NCBI RefSeq assembly: GCF_003946725.1
Contig: NZ_RHOY01000002.1
Span: 124,001 to 188,000 of the forward strand
Direction of reading: 5' to 3'
DNA: 64,000 nucleotides
Source of the DNA: Agrilactobacillus yilanensis
Lineage (GTDB): Bacteria; Bacillota; Bacilli; Lactobacillales; Lactobacillaceae
Position numbers and translations under genes: made by a program. Positions 53,327 through 61,282 of this stretch are shown piece after piece. Under the pieces are notes generated by a model. The model worked only from the letters and a program-made list of their open reading frames with translations, was not told the DNA's origin and did no database searches. Position 1 is the stretch's first letter. Each line of letters begins with the position of its first letter.

Positions 53327-53404
53327 AGTAAATTTGAGATTTATCGCCTAGTTCACATAAAACTAAACTGCACCAAAAAATGCTGATTCCTTAAAGTATA
53401 AGAA

Positions 53405-53488
53405 TCAACAACAGCAATATGACGCTGTAAAATTATTGGTATATGGGTGTGACACTGTCGTTAAAACTCTAAATTCACTTTTCAACAC
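53405..53488 (-). CDS. Polycysteine leader peptide (27 aa, ends Tyr-Cys-Cys-Cys)
   Basis: After the promoter at 53555-53527 the RNA has AAAAGGGG (53504-53497), 8 bases later a GTG at 53488, and a 27-codon frame: MLKSEFRVLTTVSHPYTNNF then TASYCCC and TGA (53407-53405). The last three sense codons are TGC TGT TGT. They form one arm of a small hairpin (ACAGC with GCTGT) and can also pair with GAATCAGCA further on; a T-tailed terminator follows at 53263-53326. That is the layout of a ribosome-stalling amino acid attenuator. When charged Cys-tRNA is scarce, stalling should free the downstream cysteine genes. An upstream GTG at 53497 is in frame but overlaps the ribosome site. Confidence 0.7.
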   Translation of the reverse strand: MLKSEFRVLTTVSHPYTNNFTASYCCC

Positions 53489-53526
53489 CAGGCACACCCC
53501 TTTTCTGAACGATTTTTGTTGCCACC

Positions 53527-53555
53527 ATCATAGCAGTGTTTCAAATTAATGTCAA
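53527..53555 (-). promoter_or_regulatory. Strong promoter of the cysteine leader
   Basis: Minus-strand consensus TTGACA (53555-53550), 17-bp spacer, TATGAT (53532-53527) preceded by TGC. Transcription should start near 53520. Confidence 0.8.
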
Positions 53556-53560
53556 ACGGT

Positions 53561-53603
53561 CTATTATATTTATTAATCGTAACTATTACAGAATATAATA
53601 GTT
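53561..53603. promoter_or_regulatory. Nested inverted repeats between the divergent sulfur promoters
   Basis: CTATTATATT (53561-53570) and AATATAATAG (53592-53601) are perfect 10-bp arms. Inside the same stretch AACTATTA (53581-53588) and TAATAGTT (53596-53603) are perfect 8-bp arms. They lie just upstream of the -35 box of the cysteine leader and about 90 bases before sulfite reductase, suiting a LysR-type sulfur regulator acting both ways. Confidence 0.5.
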
Positions 53604-53699
53604 TTACGCTTCAAAGCTTGATCTCAGTGATACAATTATATTGATTGCGTAAATAATTATTTTAATACTGCTGTAAACTCACAGAAATGAGGCAAATTT

Positions 53700-55331
53700 A
53701 TGAGCTATCAAGCAACATGGACAAATGAAAAAATTAACAAGAATGAAACTAGTAAACTCAAAACAGATGGTTTGGATGTTTTTAAAATGCTTCCAGACCT
53801 CATCAAAAAACCCTTTCCAGAGATCGACAAAAGCTATTACATGTACTTTAAATATGCCGGCTTAACCGTACAAAAGCCCCAAGATGCCGGCAACTTTATG
53901 ATGCGTATCAAAGTTCCCGGTGGTATTTTAACGGTTGCACAAGCAACTCACTTAGCCAAAATCGCTGAAACTTACGGCCATGGCTATATTGATTTAACCA
54001 CCCGCCAATCTGTCCAATACCACTGGATCCCCTTTGCCAAATTACCTGAAATTTTTGCAGGCATTGAAAACGTAGGCCTAACAACAACTGGTGCTGAAGG
54101 CGATATTACCCGCAATGTCATTGGCAATCCTCTAGCTGACATTGATCGCAATGAATTATTTGATACCCAGCCCCTTGTTGACCAAGTCAATCAGCGTTTT
54201 CAAGGCAATCGTGACTACTCTAATTTACCTCGGAAAATGAAAATTTCGATCAATAGTAATTTATTCAACGCTGGCAATGCTGAGATCAACGATCTTGCAT
54301 TTACCCCTGCAACAAAGCTGACTGATAATGGTAAAATTCAAGGCTTTAACGTTAAAATTGGTGGTGGTCTTGGGGCAATGCCGTTCTTAGGCTTAGCTAT
54401 GGATATCTTTGTCCGCCCGGAACAAGTTGCTGATGTATCTGAAGCCGTTGTCAGTCTTTACCGAGACTATGGCTACCGCCGTAACCGCAGCCATGCGCGC
54501 TTGAAATTCTTGATCAAGGATTGGGGCGTTGCTAAATTTGAGACCAAATTACGCGCACTGATGCCTGATTTGCTCACTGCTGGTCATGATGAAGTCATCG
54601 GCTGGTCTAACGGTACTGCACTTGGCCTGCATCCCCAGCGACAAGCCGGTTTTTACTATTTAGGTATCGGCATCCCTTCTGGCCATTTAGCCGCTGAAGA
54701 CTTTAAAGCATTCGTTGCTTTAGCTGCCCAATATGGTCACAATGAACTGCGCTTAGACCACAATCAAGATTTGATCATTCCTTGGTTGGCGCAAGCCGAC
54801 TTAGCAGCGATTCAAGCCAGTCCAATTTTGCAAAAATTCAGCGCCACCGATCAGACATTGATGAGCATGGGCACTACTTGCACCGGTGCAGAGTATTGCA
54901 ACCTCGCTAACGCCCATACAAAAGAACTTTTTGAACCATTGTTTCACACTTTAGACGACCGCTTCAATTTCAGTAATCCCCCACGAATTACGCTGACTGG
55001 CTGTGGTAACGGCTGTGCCCATCGTGCTATTGCGGATATTGGGATCGAAGGTACAACGGGTAAAACTTTAATGGGTGAACGTGTGGAAGCATACAAATTA
55101 TCGGTTGGCGGCAGTTTATTAAACGGCGGTCATTTCGCTATACCATTAAAAGGAAAAGTTTCACAAATACAGTTAGCTGATGCATTGACTGCGATTTTAT
55201 CAGACTACCAAAATCATAAAATTGATAATGAAAACTTTTATAATTATTATTCACGTCAAGAAAATCAATATTTTCAAGATATTTTGGATGAATATCTGGT
55301 AAAATTAACACCAGAGATGCGTATAAAATAA
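53700..55331 (+). CDS. Ferredoxin/flavodoxin-type sulfite (nitrite) reductase hemoprotein
   Basis: A 543-residue siroheme [4Fe-4S] reductase. Cluster and siroheme cysteines are in TTCTGAEYCNLANAH and TLTGCGNGCAHRAIADIGIE; substrate-side Arg and Lys lie in IDLTTRQSVQYHW and NRSHARLKFLIKDWG. It resembles ferredoxin-dependent sulfite/nitrite reductases; the adjacent cysteine genes and chelatase favour sulfite to sulfide. No NADPH flavoprotein subunit is nearby, so the flavodoxin made with nifJ is a likely donor. Divergent from metA-cysK; ATG after ATGAGG. Confidence 0.88.
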   Translation: MSYQATWTNEKINKNETSKLKTDGLDVFKMLPDLIKKPFPEIDKSYYMYFKYAGLTVQKPQDAGNFMMRIKVPGGILTVAQATHLAKIAETYGHGYIDLTTRQSVQYHWIPFAKLPEIFAGIENVGLTTTGAEGDITRNVIGNPLADIDRNELFDTQPLVDQVNQRFQGNRDYSNLPRKMKISINSNLFNAGNAEINDLAFTPATKLTDNGKIQGFNVKIGGGLGAMPFLGLAMDIFVRPEQVADVSEAVVSLYRDYGYRRNRSHARLKFLIKDWGVAKFETKLRALMPDLLTAGHDEVIGWSNGTALGLHPQRQAGFYYLGIGIPSGHLAAEDFKAFVALAAQYGHNELRLDHNQDLIIPWLAQADLAAIQASPILQKFSATDQTLMSMGTTCTGAEYCNLANAHTKELFEPLFHTLDDRFNFSNPPRITLTGCGNGCAHRAIADIGIEGTTGKTLMGERVEAYKLSVGGSLLNGGHFAIPLKGKVSQIQLADALTAILSDYQNHKIDNENFYNYYSRQENQYFQDILDEYLVKLTPEMRIK

Positions 55332-55356
55332 TTAATTGCTCAAAGGAAGTATGGCT

Positions 55357-56049
55357 ATGACAACTGGTATCTTATATGTCCTTCACGGACGCCGGGATAA
55401 AATCCCATCGGCGAATTTAAATTTAATCTATTCCATCCAAGCTCGATATGACATGCCACAGGCGATCGGCTTTTTGGAAGGCGACACGCAAACACTAGAA
55501 GCGCAGGCATTAGCACTGCAAGAAAAAGTCAGCCACCTTATCGTTATCCCGGTTCTTTTATTCCCAGCAACCCATGTCCTTTGGGATATCCCTAAACGCT
55601 TAGCGGCAATTTGTCGCCCAGAGTTAACCTATCAAATGTTGGCACCTTTAGGTACAACTGAGGCTGTCTTTGCTTTTTTAAGAGAACAGCTTTATACCGC
55701 CACTAAGCATTATGTGAATCGTTCCATTTTGCTAGTTGCCCATGGGACTAAACACTTTACAGAGCCGTTTGACGAGTTGCAAGTCATTGGTCAAAAACTG
55801 CAGACCGCATTGCATACACCAGTGATTTGCGCAAATTATGTAGGTCCCCACCAAGTCCAAGAAGTTGCGCCTAATATTGTGAATTATATTCTAGTTCAGC
55901 CGCTATTTTTGACAGATGGCCGCCTCGTCCACAAGATAGAAGACAGGATCAGAGACTTTCATCCGAATGCTGTTTTTTTGCCAACTTTGGAAAATAATCC
56001 AGCGCTGAAGGCTGCTATTTTGGAACGTTTGCATGATGCGGGATTATAA
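55357..56049 (+). CDS. Sirohydrochlorin ferrochelatase (CbiX/SirB-like)
   Basis: A 230-residue two-half chelatase: first half GILYVLHGRRDKIPSANLNL with the metal His, second half ILLVAHGTKHFTEPFDELQV. It inserts iron into sirohydrochlorin to make siroheme, the cofactor of the sulfite reductase encoded just before it. ATG 55357 fits AAAGGAAG; an ATG at 55351 and a TTG at 55336 lie too close to or upstream of it. The remaining siroheme genes are outside the window. Confidence 0.85.
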   Translation: MTTGILYVLHGRRDKIPSANLNLIYSIQARYDMPQAIGFLEGDTQTLEAQALALQEKVSHLIVIPVLLFPATHVLWDIPKRLAAICRPELTYQMLAPLGTTEAVFAFLREQLYTATKHYVNRSILLVAHGTKHFTEPFDELQVIGQKLQTALHTPVICANYVGPHQVQEVAPNIVNYILVQPLFLTDGRLVHKIEDRIRDFHPNAVFLPTLENNPALKAAILERLHDAGL

Positions 56050-56066
56050 GTTTTACGGCTTAAATT

Positions 56067-56108
56067 AAAAAAACCAAATCAAAAAATTAATTTTGATTTG
56101 GTTTTTTT
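56067..56108. terminator. Terminator after the chelatase gene
   Basis: AACCAAATCAAAA and TTTTGATTTGGTT arms with long A and T runs; works for converging genes on both strands. Confidence 0.85.
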
Positions 56109-56171
56109 ATTTGTGTTACTTGTATGAGCTTATTGATTGGAAAATCGCCGCTACCAATGATTCTCAAAAGT

Positions 56172-56600
56172 CTAACTATTTAAATGCGATTCCATAGCCT
56201 CCAGATAACGTTTCATTGCGGCATTAATCAATAAGCAGTAGGTTAACATAATACAGCCGATAATTAACAATAAGAATGCCAACGCCACCAGCCAGCCTTG
56301 CGCTAATCCTTGACCCAAAATAAGTAAAATTACGGCAATAATATCTACCACACCATAATAATTAAACTGTAAAAAACGATATGCCCGCTTAACCCGTCGA
56401 ATAGAGGTTTCCGATAGCTGTTTGGCAATGGAACGTTGCTGTATTGTCAGCTTCTCTTGGTCTTCAGTTGTCATCGTTTGAATATTGTAATGCAGCTTTT
56501 GAATGACAATTGCGGTTTTTTTGCGCGCCATTTCCAAATTTAAAAAGCCATGATAGGCTAATAAAATCATAAAAACAACCGTACTAATAATTTGAATCAT
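56172..56600 (-). CDS. Small membrane protein, function unknown (142 aa)
   Basis: An N-terminal helix (IISTVVFMILLAYHGFLNLE), a charged 60-residue middle likely helical (LTIQQRSIAKQLSETSIRRV), then two more membrane helices (VVDIIAVILLILGQGLAQGW and ALAFLLLIIGCIMLTYCLLI). I recognise no family. It converges on the chelatase terminator. The region 56601-57007 beyond it holds no other gene. Confidence 0.6.
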   Translation of the reverse strand: MIQIISTVVFMILLAYHGFLNLEMARKKTAIVIQKLHYNIQTMTTEDQEKLTIQQRSIAKQLSETSIRRVKRAYRFLQFNYYGVVDIIAVILLILGQGLAQGWLVALAFLLLIIGCIMLTYCLLINAAMKRYLEAMESHLNS

Positions 56601-57007
56601 AATACCTATCCTTTGTAATTAATATATCTTTAATTATAGTTTAATAAGACAAAACCATAATTAAAGCCTACCACACTTTAGTTCGCTGTGTTAGAGTTTA
56701 ACTCAATTTTATGATAAAAATAAATGCTAATTTTCTAAAAATCTAAAAATCGGCGGATACTGAAAATGATTAATTTCAAAGTGATAATAGAGATGATTTT
56801 ATGATTTACACCCTGCCAACTGCTAATCAACGGTTAACGCCACCGATGATCTAGACTTATTGCCAGCATTTGGGTCAGTATTCGATTTACAGATACCTAA
56901 AATTCAGAATTTCTGTGAATAAAATCTGATTTTCTAGCTTAATACTTTCAAAAAATGGTATCCTTTAATAAGGGATAATTATCAATAGAACCAAACGAGG
57001 TGTTAAA

Positions 57008-57307
57008 ATGGCAGATAATGTATTGATGGGTTTACACATTCGTAAAGATTCACCAGATGGCGAATGGTATTTAAAGACGGATAAGGTTTACAAATGGCGG
57101 ATTACGAGCAAAACAACGGGGCAGCCTAAACCTGGTAATTTGGCAATTGTACAGACTAAATTTGGTACTCGAAATGTTTTAGTTTATGCAACAAAGGAAG
57201 TTAAAAATAATGTTGCTGATCTAAAACCAGTTGTAAAATTTCAAGATCACTCTAGTAAAAATGCAAAAATTGTGAAAACTTTTGAAGCATTCTATAATAA
57301 AAAATAA
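57008..57307 (+). CDS. Small beta-rich protein, possibly DUF5839-like
   Basis: A 99-residue basic protein (EWYLKTDKVYKWRITSKTTG, PGNLAIVQTKFGTRNVLVYA, KPVVKF). The pattern of an adhesin-free, SH3-like small domain recalls DUF5839 proteins of lactobacilli, but this is weak. GAGGTG precedes the ATG and a clear terminator follows, so it is a single-gene unit. Confidence 0.6.
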   Translation: MADNVLMGLHIRKDSPDGEWYLKTDKVYKWRITSKTTGQPKPGNLAIVQTKFGTRNVLVYATKEVKNNVADLKPVVKFQDHSSKNAKIVKTFEAFYNKK

Positions 57308-57319
57308 TTATATTCTATA

Positions 57320-57369
57320 ATATTCTAAATGTCAGATTTCTATTAAACTAGCATTTAGAATATTTTTTT
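57320..57369 (+). terminator. Terminator of the 99-aa gene
   Basis: ATATTCTAAATG (57320-57331) pairs with CATTTAGAATAT (57352-57363), followed by TTTTTT. Confidence 0.85.
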
Positions 57370-57482
57370 GTTACTTTATTATGAAAACGTTTTATTGAAA
57401 ATTTTCGGTATCAAAAACACAAAAAATTTTTATTTTCCTAAATTTTTTTTAGGTTTATCCCCAAAACCGTCATTTTATGTGC

Positions 57483-57715
57483 TATGATAGATACATAGAC
57501 AAGATATAGGCTTTTAGAAATTAATTGATTTTAAAATTTTTCTGAAATTAGCTTTCATTTATTACAATTTATGAAACACATCTCTGAAAAGTTCTGAATC
57601 ACTGGATTTATAAGTTGCCCCTTGATAAAAAAATAAACCGAGTCTGTAGACTCACGAAAGGAGACTTAGGATCTGCCTTTAGTCATTGACTGACTGACGC
57701 CGTTCCGACATCTTA
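57483..57715 (+). other. Long 5' leader without a ribosome site at the start codon
   Basis: An extended -10 box GTGCTATGAT (TATGAT 57483-57488) would give a leader of about 220 bases before the ATG at 57716. It contains GAGTC-TGTA-GACTC (a small hairpin), AAAGGAGA about 55 bases before the ATG, and a TGACTGACTGAC run. Directly before the ATG there is no Shine-Dalgarno sequence. I match it to no known riboswitch, including the manganese yybP-ykoY class. Confidence 0.35.
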
Positions 57716-58438
57716 ATGAAAAAATCAATCACTTATCGTTTAGCAATGCTCCTTATTTCTCTGCTACTTTCAGGTATCTGTCAAGCACTCACTATCTCTA
57801 CCAAGTTAGGGGCCACAATCTGGTCCGCTTCTTCATTAAACATTTTAGGCGCTATTTTCCAAACCAATGATTTGGCCTTTTTAAACCATTTCAACGGTAC
57901 AACCATGTTAATCATGAGTTGTCTTGTGGGCTTAGTGAACTTTAAACTGTCACCTGAAAAAGATATTGGTCGATTTTTCCGTAACCTTTTGTTCGTTGTT
58001 CCGTTTAGCTACCTTATTCAATTTTTTGTACCATTCTGGCAAATCGTTTTACCAAAACTTCATGCCATTGTACCCAATGACATCACTTGGATTGCCTTAA
58101 TGATCATTTTGGATATTGTTGGTTTAACCGGAATCGCTTTTGCAGTCTCACTTTATCAACGGGCCAATTTAATTTTGCATCCCTATGATGACTTAGCATT
58201 TACCTTGAGATTTTATTATTTCAAAGGCAATGCTGTTAAAGCACAGATTGTTAGTTTTGCAATTCCCGTCGTTTTAACAATTATCATGGTCCTTTTAAAT
58301 CAAGGTCATCTAATTTCTGTCGGCTTTGGGACAGTTTGGGCTTTCTTTGCGCAAGGTCCAATGACCGCTTTCTTCGATCGCTATGCTTTGCCTGATTTTA
58401 AACATCAAGCTTTAAGACGTATTGCAATGCATGCTTAA
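57716..58438 (+). CDS. YczE/YyaS/YitT-type membrane protein
   Basis: A 240-residue integral membrane protein with six or so helices. SGICQALTISTKLGATIWSA and GTMLIMSCLVGLVNFKLSPE, plus the later VGFGTVWAFFAQGPMTAFFD, resemble the YczE/YitT group whose function is not known. It is a single gene after a long leader and before a bidirectional terminator. Confidence 0.65.
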   Translation: MKKSITYRLAMLLISLLLSGICQALTISTKLGATIWSASSLNILGAIFQTNDLAFLNHFNGTTMLIMSCLVGLVNFKLSPEKDIGRFFRNLLFVVPFSYLIQFFVPFWQIVLPKLHAIVPNDITWIALMIILDIVGLTGIAFAVSLYQRANLILHPYDDLAFTLRFYYFKGNAVKAQIVSFAIPVVLTIIMVLLNQGHLISVGFGTVWAFFAQGPMTAFFDRYALPDFKHQALRRIAMHA

Positions 58439-58455
58439 TAAAAAATGAGATAAAT

Positions 58456-58496
58456 ATAGAGCTCAGATCAATTTCAACTTTTGATCTGAGCTCTAT
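58456..58496. terminator. Bidirectional terminator
   Basis: ATAGAGCTCAGATCAA and TTGATCTGAGCTCTAT arms between two converging genes, with AT-rich flanks. Confidence 0.85.
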
Positions 58497-58504
58497 TTCT
58501 TTGC

Positions 58505-59248
58505 TTATTTATGTTCTGGTATTTGTTTTTTTACTCGAATATAGTGAATTAACAAGGTTATTCCCACCGCAGCAACTAAGATGACAACAAAAGCACTAGG
58601 TGGCATTTCAATCCCAATTTGAGGAATCGTCAAAAATAATTTAATCGCAATAATCGCAATTAAAAAGTAAGCCATTGGTTCCAATTCTGGGATCTTTTTC
58701 ATTAATTTAATAATAATCTCTGCAATGCCCCGCATTACCAAGATCCCAACTAAGCCACCAATTAAGACGATAATTGCATTTGTGGATACGGCCAGTGCTG
58801 CTAAAATGGAGTCTACAGAAAAAATAGCATCCATAAACACCATCTGTAAAACAGTAGGCCAAAATTTAGCATTTTTCTTAGTTTTTACAGTTTGTTCCGA
58901 CTCGTGTTTATGTCGCTTATAGAAGAAACTAATTACGAGATACATTAAATACAACGAACCAATCAACTTAACTTCCCACATATGAATCATGAAAGTTCCT
59001 AAGCCAATCATGAGAAATCTTAAAATATAAGAACCCCATAAGCCATATAATAACGCTTCGGTCTGCTGTTTTGGTGTCGGTAAACTTTGGGTTTGTGCCG
59101 CTAAAACAACGGCATTATCAACAGATAATAAACACTCCAATAAAATTAAAGAGATAATAATTGACCATGAAGACCATGACGTCAGAATCTCTTGCCATGC
59201 CTGGGGATCAAAAAATGGACCGTATAGCTGTTGAAGTACATGTAACAC
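58505..59248 (-). CDS. TerC-family membrane protein
   Basis: A 247-residue protein with about seven helices. The TerC signatures with acidic residues in the membrane are LILLECLLSVDNAVVLAAQT and VFMDAIFSVDSILAALAVST. Family members handle metal ions, often manganese export at the secretion machinery. It starts with GTG after AAGGGAG at a rather long spacing. No manganese riboswitch is seen upstream. Confidence 0.85.
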   Translation of the reverse strand: MLHVLQQLYGPFFDPQAWQEILTSWSSWSIIISLILLECLLSVDNAVVLAAQTQSLPTPKQQTEALLYGLWGSYILRFLMIGLGTFMIHMWEVKLIGSLYLMYLVISFFYKRHKHESEQTVKTKKNAKFWPTVLQMVFMDAIFSVDSILAALAVSTNAIIVLIGGLVGILVMRGIAEIIIKLMKKIPELEPMAYFLIAIIAIKLFLTIPQIGIEMPPSAFVVILVAAVGITLLIHYIRVKKQIPEHK

Positions 59249-59427
59249 TGAGTGAAATACTCCCTTCTTTTGTATAAACTAGTTCAATTGTACTCCTGTC
59301 GTTTCGGATATACACGATATATTTGCAACAACTGTACAGTCTTTTTTTCTAAATTTCCTAAATTTTTACATTTGTCTTATACTTTATAGATACAAGTAAA
59401 TTGTGCTATAAAGTGAGGATGATATTT

Positions 59428-59775
59428 ATGTTTTTTAAAGGAAACGAAACAGAACTTGGTCGTGTTGATGACAATACACTGCGCAAAAATCTAGCTTACG
59501 GTGATGGCTTGATGAATACCCTGGTTATTTTTGAACATGGTTTAGCATCAGATGCCACAATTCCATTTCACAAACATGCACACGTGCAAACAACCTATGT
59601 TTTAAAAGGTGCTTTTAAATTTGCCATCAAATACCCTGATCATACAGACGTCCAAGAAGTACATGTTGGCGATAGTATCTACTTCCCTAGTAATTACGAA
59701 CACGGTTGCATCCCGTTGGAAGACGACAGTCAACTCATTGACTCCTTTAACCCAGTCAGAGAAGATTTTCTTTAA
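59428..59775 (+). CDS. Small cupin-domain protein
   Basis: A 115-residue single cupin: IPFHKHAHVQTTYVLKGAFK supplies two His and the Tyr/Gln side, and GDSIYFPSNYEHGCIPLEDD the final His. Such proteins bind a metal and often modify or sense small sugars; the substrate is unknown. ATG 59428 stands 9 bases after GTGAGG, better than ATG 59419 or TTG 59401. Confidence 0.75.
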   Translation: MFFKGNETELGRVDDNTLRKNLAYGDGLMNTLVIFEHGLASDATIPFHKHAHVQTTYVLKGAFKFAIKYPDHTDVQEVHVGDSIYFPSNYEHGCIPLEDDSQLIDSFNPVREDFL

Positions 59776-59820
59776 ACATTAAAGCTTCATTAACACACGC
59801 CCTTAGTGAATATTAGTTAG

Positions 59821-59868
59821 ATAGCCACATTGCTTACCTATAAAGGTACAAGTTAATGTGGCTATTTT
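59821..59868 (+). terminator. Terminator after the cupin gene
   Basis: ATAGCCACATT (59821-59831) pairs with AATGTGGCTAT (59854-59864), followed by TTTT. Confidence 0.8.
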
Positions 59869-59978
59869 AGTATCATCAAATAGCCGTCACAATTCTATCG
59901 GACAAAATTTAACTTTTGTCCCTTATTTTCTTCACATATCCAACGTATACTAAAATTATCAAACATAAAGGATTGATA

Positions 59979-61151
59979 ATGATGAAAGAAAATTTTGACT
60001 TCTTAATGCCAAGCGTTAACTTCTTTGGCCCGAACGTTATTGAAAAAATTGGTGCTCGCGCTAAAATGCTAAATATGAAACGGCCATTAGTTGTAACTGA
60101 TAAATTTCTTGAAGGTCTACATAATGGTGCCGTAGAACAAACGATTGCTTCTTTAAAGGCTGCAAACGTAGACTATGTTATCTACAATGGTGTTGAACCT
60201 AATCCTAAAGTTCGTAATATCAAGGAAGCAAAAGCCTTATATGAAAAAGAAAATTGTGACAGTATCATCACAGTAGGTGGCGGTTCTGCCCACGATACTG
60301 GTAAAGGGACCGGTATCATTTTGACAAATGGTGACGATATTACTAAATTAGCCGGTATCGAAACATTAGATAACCCATTACCACCACTACTGGCTGTTAA
60401 TACCACTGCCGGAACTGGTTCAGAATTAACACGGCATTGTGTTATTACAAATGAAGCAACCCATTTGAAATTTGTTGTTGTTTCTTGGCGCAACATCCCA
60501 TTGGTTTCATTTAATGATCCAATGTTGATGCTTGACGTACCTAAGAGTTTAACAGCTGCCACTGGGATGGATGCCTTTGTTCAAGCAGTTGAACCTTATG
60601 TTTCTACAAACCGCAACGCTATTACAGACAGTCAATGTATTCAAGCCATCAAATTGATTCAAACCAGCTTACGTGAAGCCGTTGCTAATGGCCATAACGT
60701 TGAAGCTCGGACAAAGATGGTGGAAGCAGAAATGTTAGCTGGGATGGCCTTTAACAACGCTGACTTAGGTTATGTTCACGCGATGGCGCACCAATTAGGC
60801 GGTCAATATGATGCTCCACATGGTGTCTGCTGTGCGTTATTATTACCAGTTGTTGAAAAATATAACATTATCGCTTGCCCTGAACGTTTTGCAGAATTAG
60901 CTGAAATCATGGGCGAAAATACAGAAGGCCTATCCACACGGGACGCTGCTGATTTAGCTATCAAAGCGATGAAACAATTAGCTGAAGATGTTGGTATTCC
61001 AAAGAGTATCAAAGCAATCGGTGCTAAACCTGAAGATTTCCCATTAATGGCTGAAAATGCCTTAAAAGATGGCAATGCCTTTTCAAATCCACGTAAAGGT
61101 ACCAAAGAAGAAATCATTCAACTATTCCAAGAAGCTTATGATGCTGAATAA
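59979..61151 (+). CDS. dhaT: Iron-containing alcohol dehydrogenase, 1,3-propanediol dehydrogenase-like
   Basis: A 390-residue type III dehydrogenase: NAD loop VGGGSAHDTGKGTGIILTNG, TTAGTGSELTRHCVIT, and iron ligands in YVHAMAHQLGGQYDAPHGVC. It matches DhaT, which reduces 3-hydroxypropionaldehyde to 1,3-propanediol, but related butanol or lactaldehyde reductases cannot be excluded. Start at the first of two ATGs after AAAGGA. The DhaK/DhaQ-like gene follows, which supports a glycerol link. Confidence 0.85.
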   Translation: MMKENFDFLMPSVNFFGPNVIEKIGARAKMLNMKRPLVVTDKFLEGLHNGAVEQTIASLKAANVDYVIYNGVEPNPKVRNIKEAKALYEKENCDSIITVGGGSAHDTGKGTGIILTNGDDITKLAGIETLDNPLPPLLAVNTTAGTGSELTRHCVITNEATHLKFVVVSWRNIPLVSFNDPMLMLDVPKSLTAATGMDAFVQAVEPYVSTNRNAITDSQCIQAIKLIQTSLREAVANGHNVEARTKMVEAEMLAGMAFNNADLGYVHAMAHQLGGQYDAPHGVCCALLLPVVEKYNIIACPERFAELAEIMGENTEGLSTRDAADLAIKAMKQLAEDVGIPKSIKAIGAKPEDFPLMAENALKDGNAFSNPRKGTKEEIIQLFQEAYDAE

Positions 61152-61205
61152 GGCACTAACCTTTAAGACATCGTTTTATCAGTCGTTAAATCATTTATAA
61201 ATATT

Positions 61206-61261
61206 CAAAAATCCTCTTGGATCGATGCCCTGCTGCATCTGCCACAAGAGGATTTTTATTT
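61206..61261 (+). terminator. Terminator after the dehydrogenase gene
   Basis: AAAAATCCTCTTG and CAAGAGGATTTTT arms (from about 61207 and 61245) with a 25-base loop. It lies between the dehydrogenase and the DhaK-like gene, so the latter has its own expression signals or reads through. Confidence 0.8.
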
Positions 61262-61282
61262 ACCAATAAAGGTCGTGATTTC

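Noticed and set aside
53043-53560. T-box (Cys) riboswitch upstream of metA-like/cysK
   Set aside because: No AGGGTGGNACCGCG-type T-box sequence occurs before the terminator; the leader ORF explains the structure better.
59249-59400. Manganese (yybP-ykoY) riboswitch upstream of terC
   Set aside because: None of the conserved blocks of that class were found in the region.
59916-59978. Upstream start of the propanediol dehydrogenase
   Set aside because: The extra 21 residues have no family counterpart and the AAAGGA site fits the ATG at 59979.
61217-61282. Upstream start of the DhaK/DhaQ-like protein
   Set aside because: These codons run through the terminator hairpin; family proteins begin at the LKKLINQPQ segment after AAAGG.
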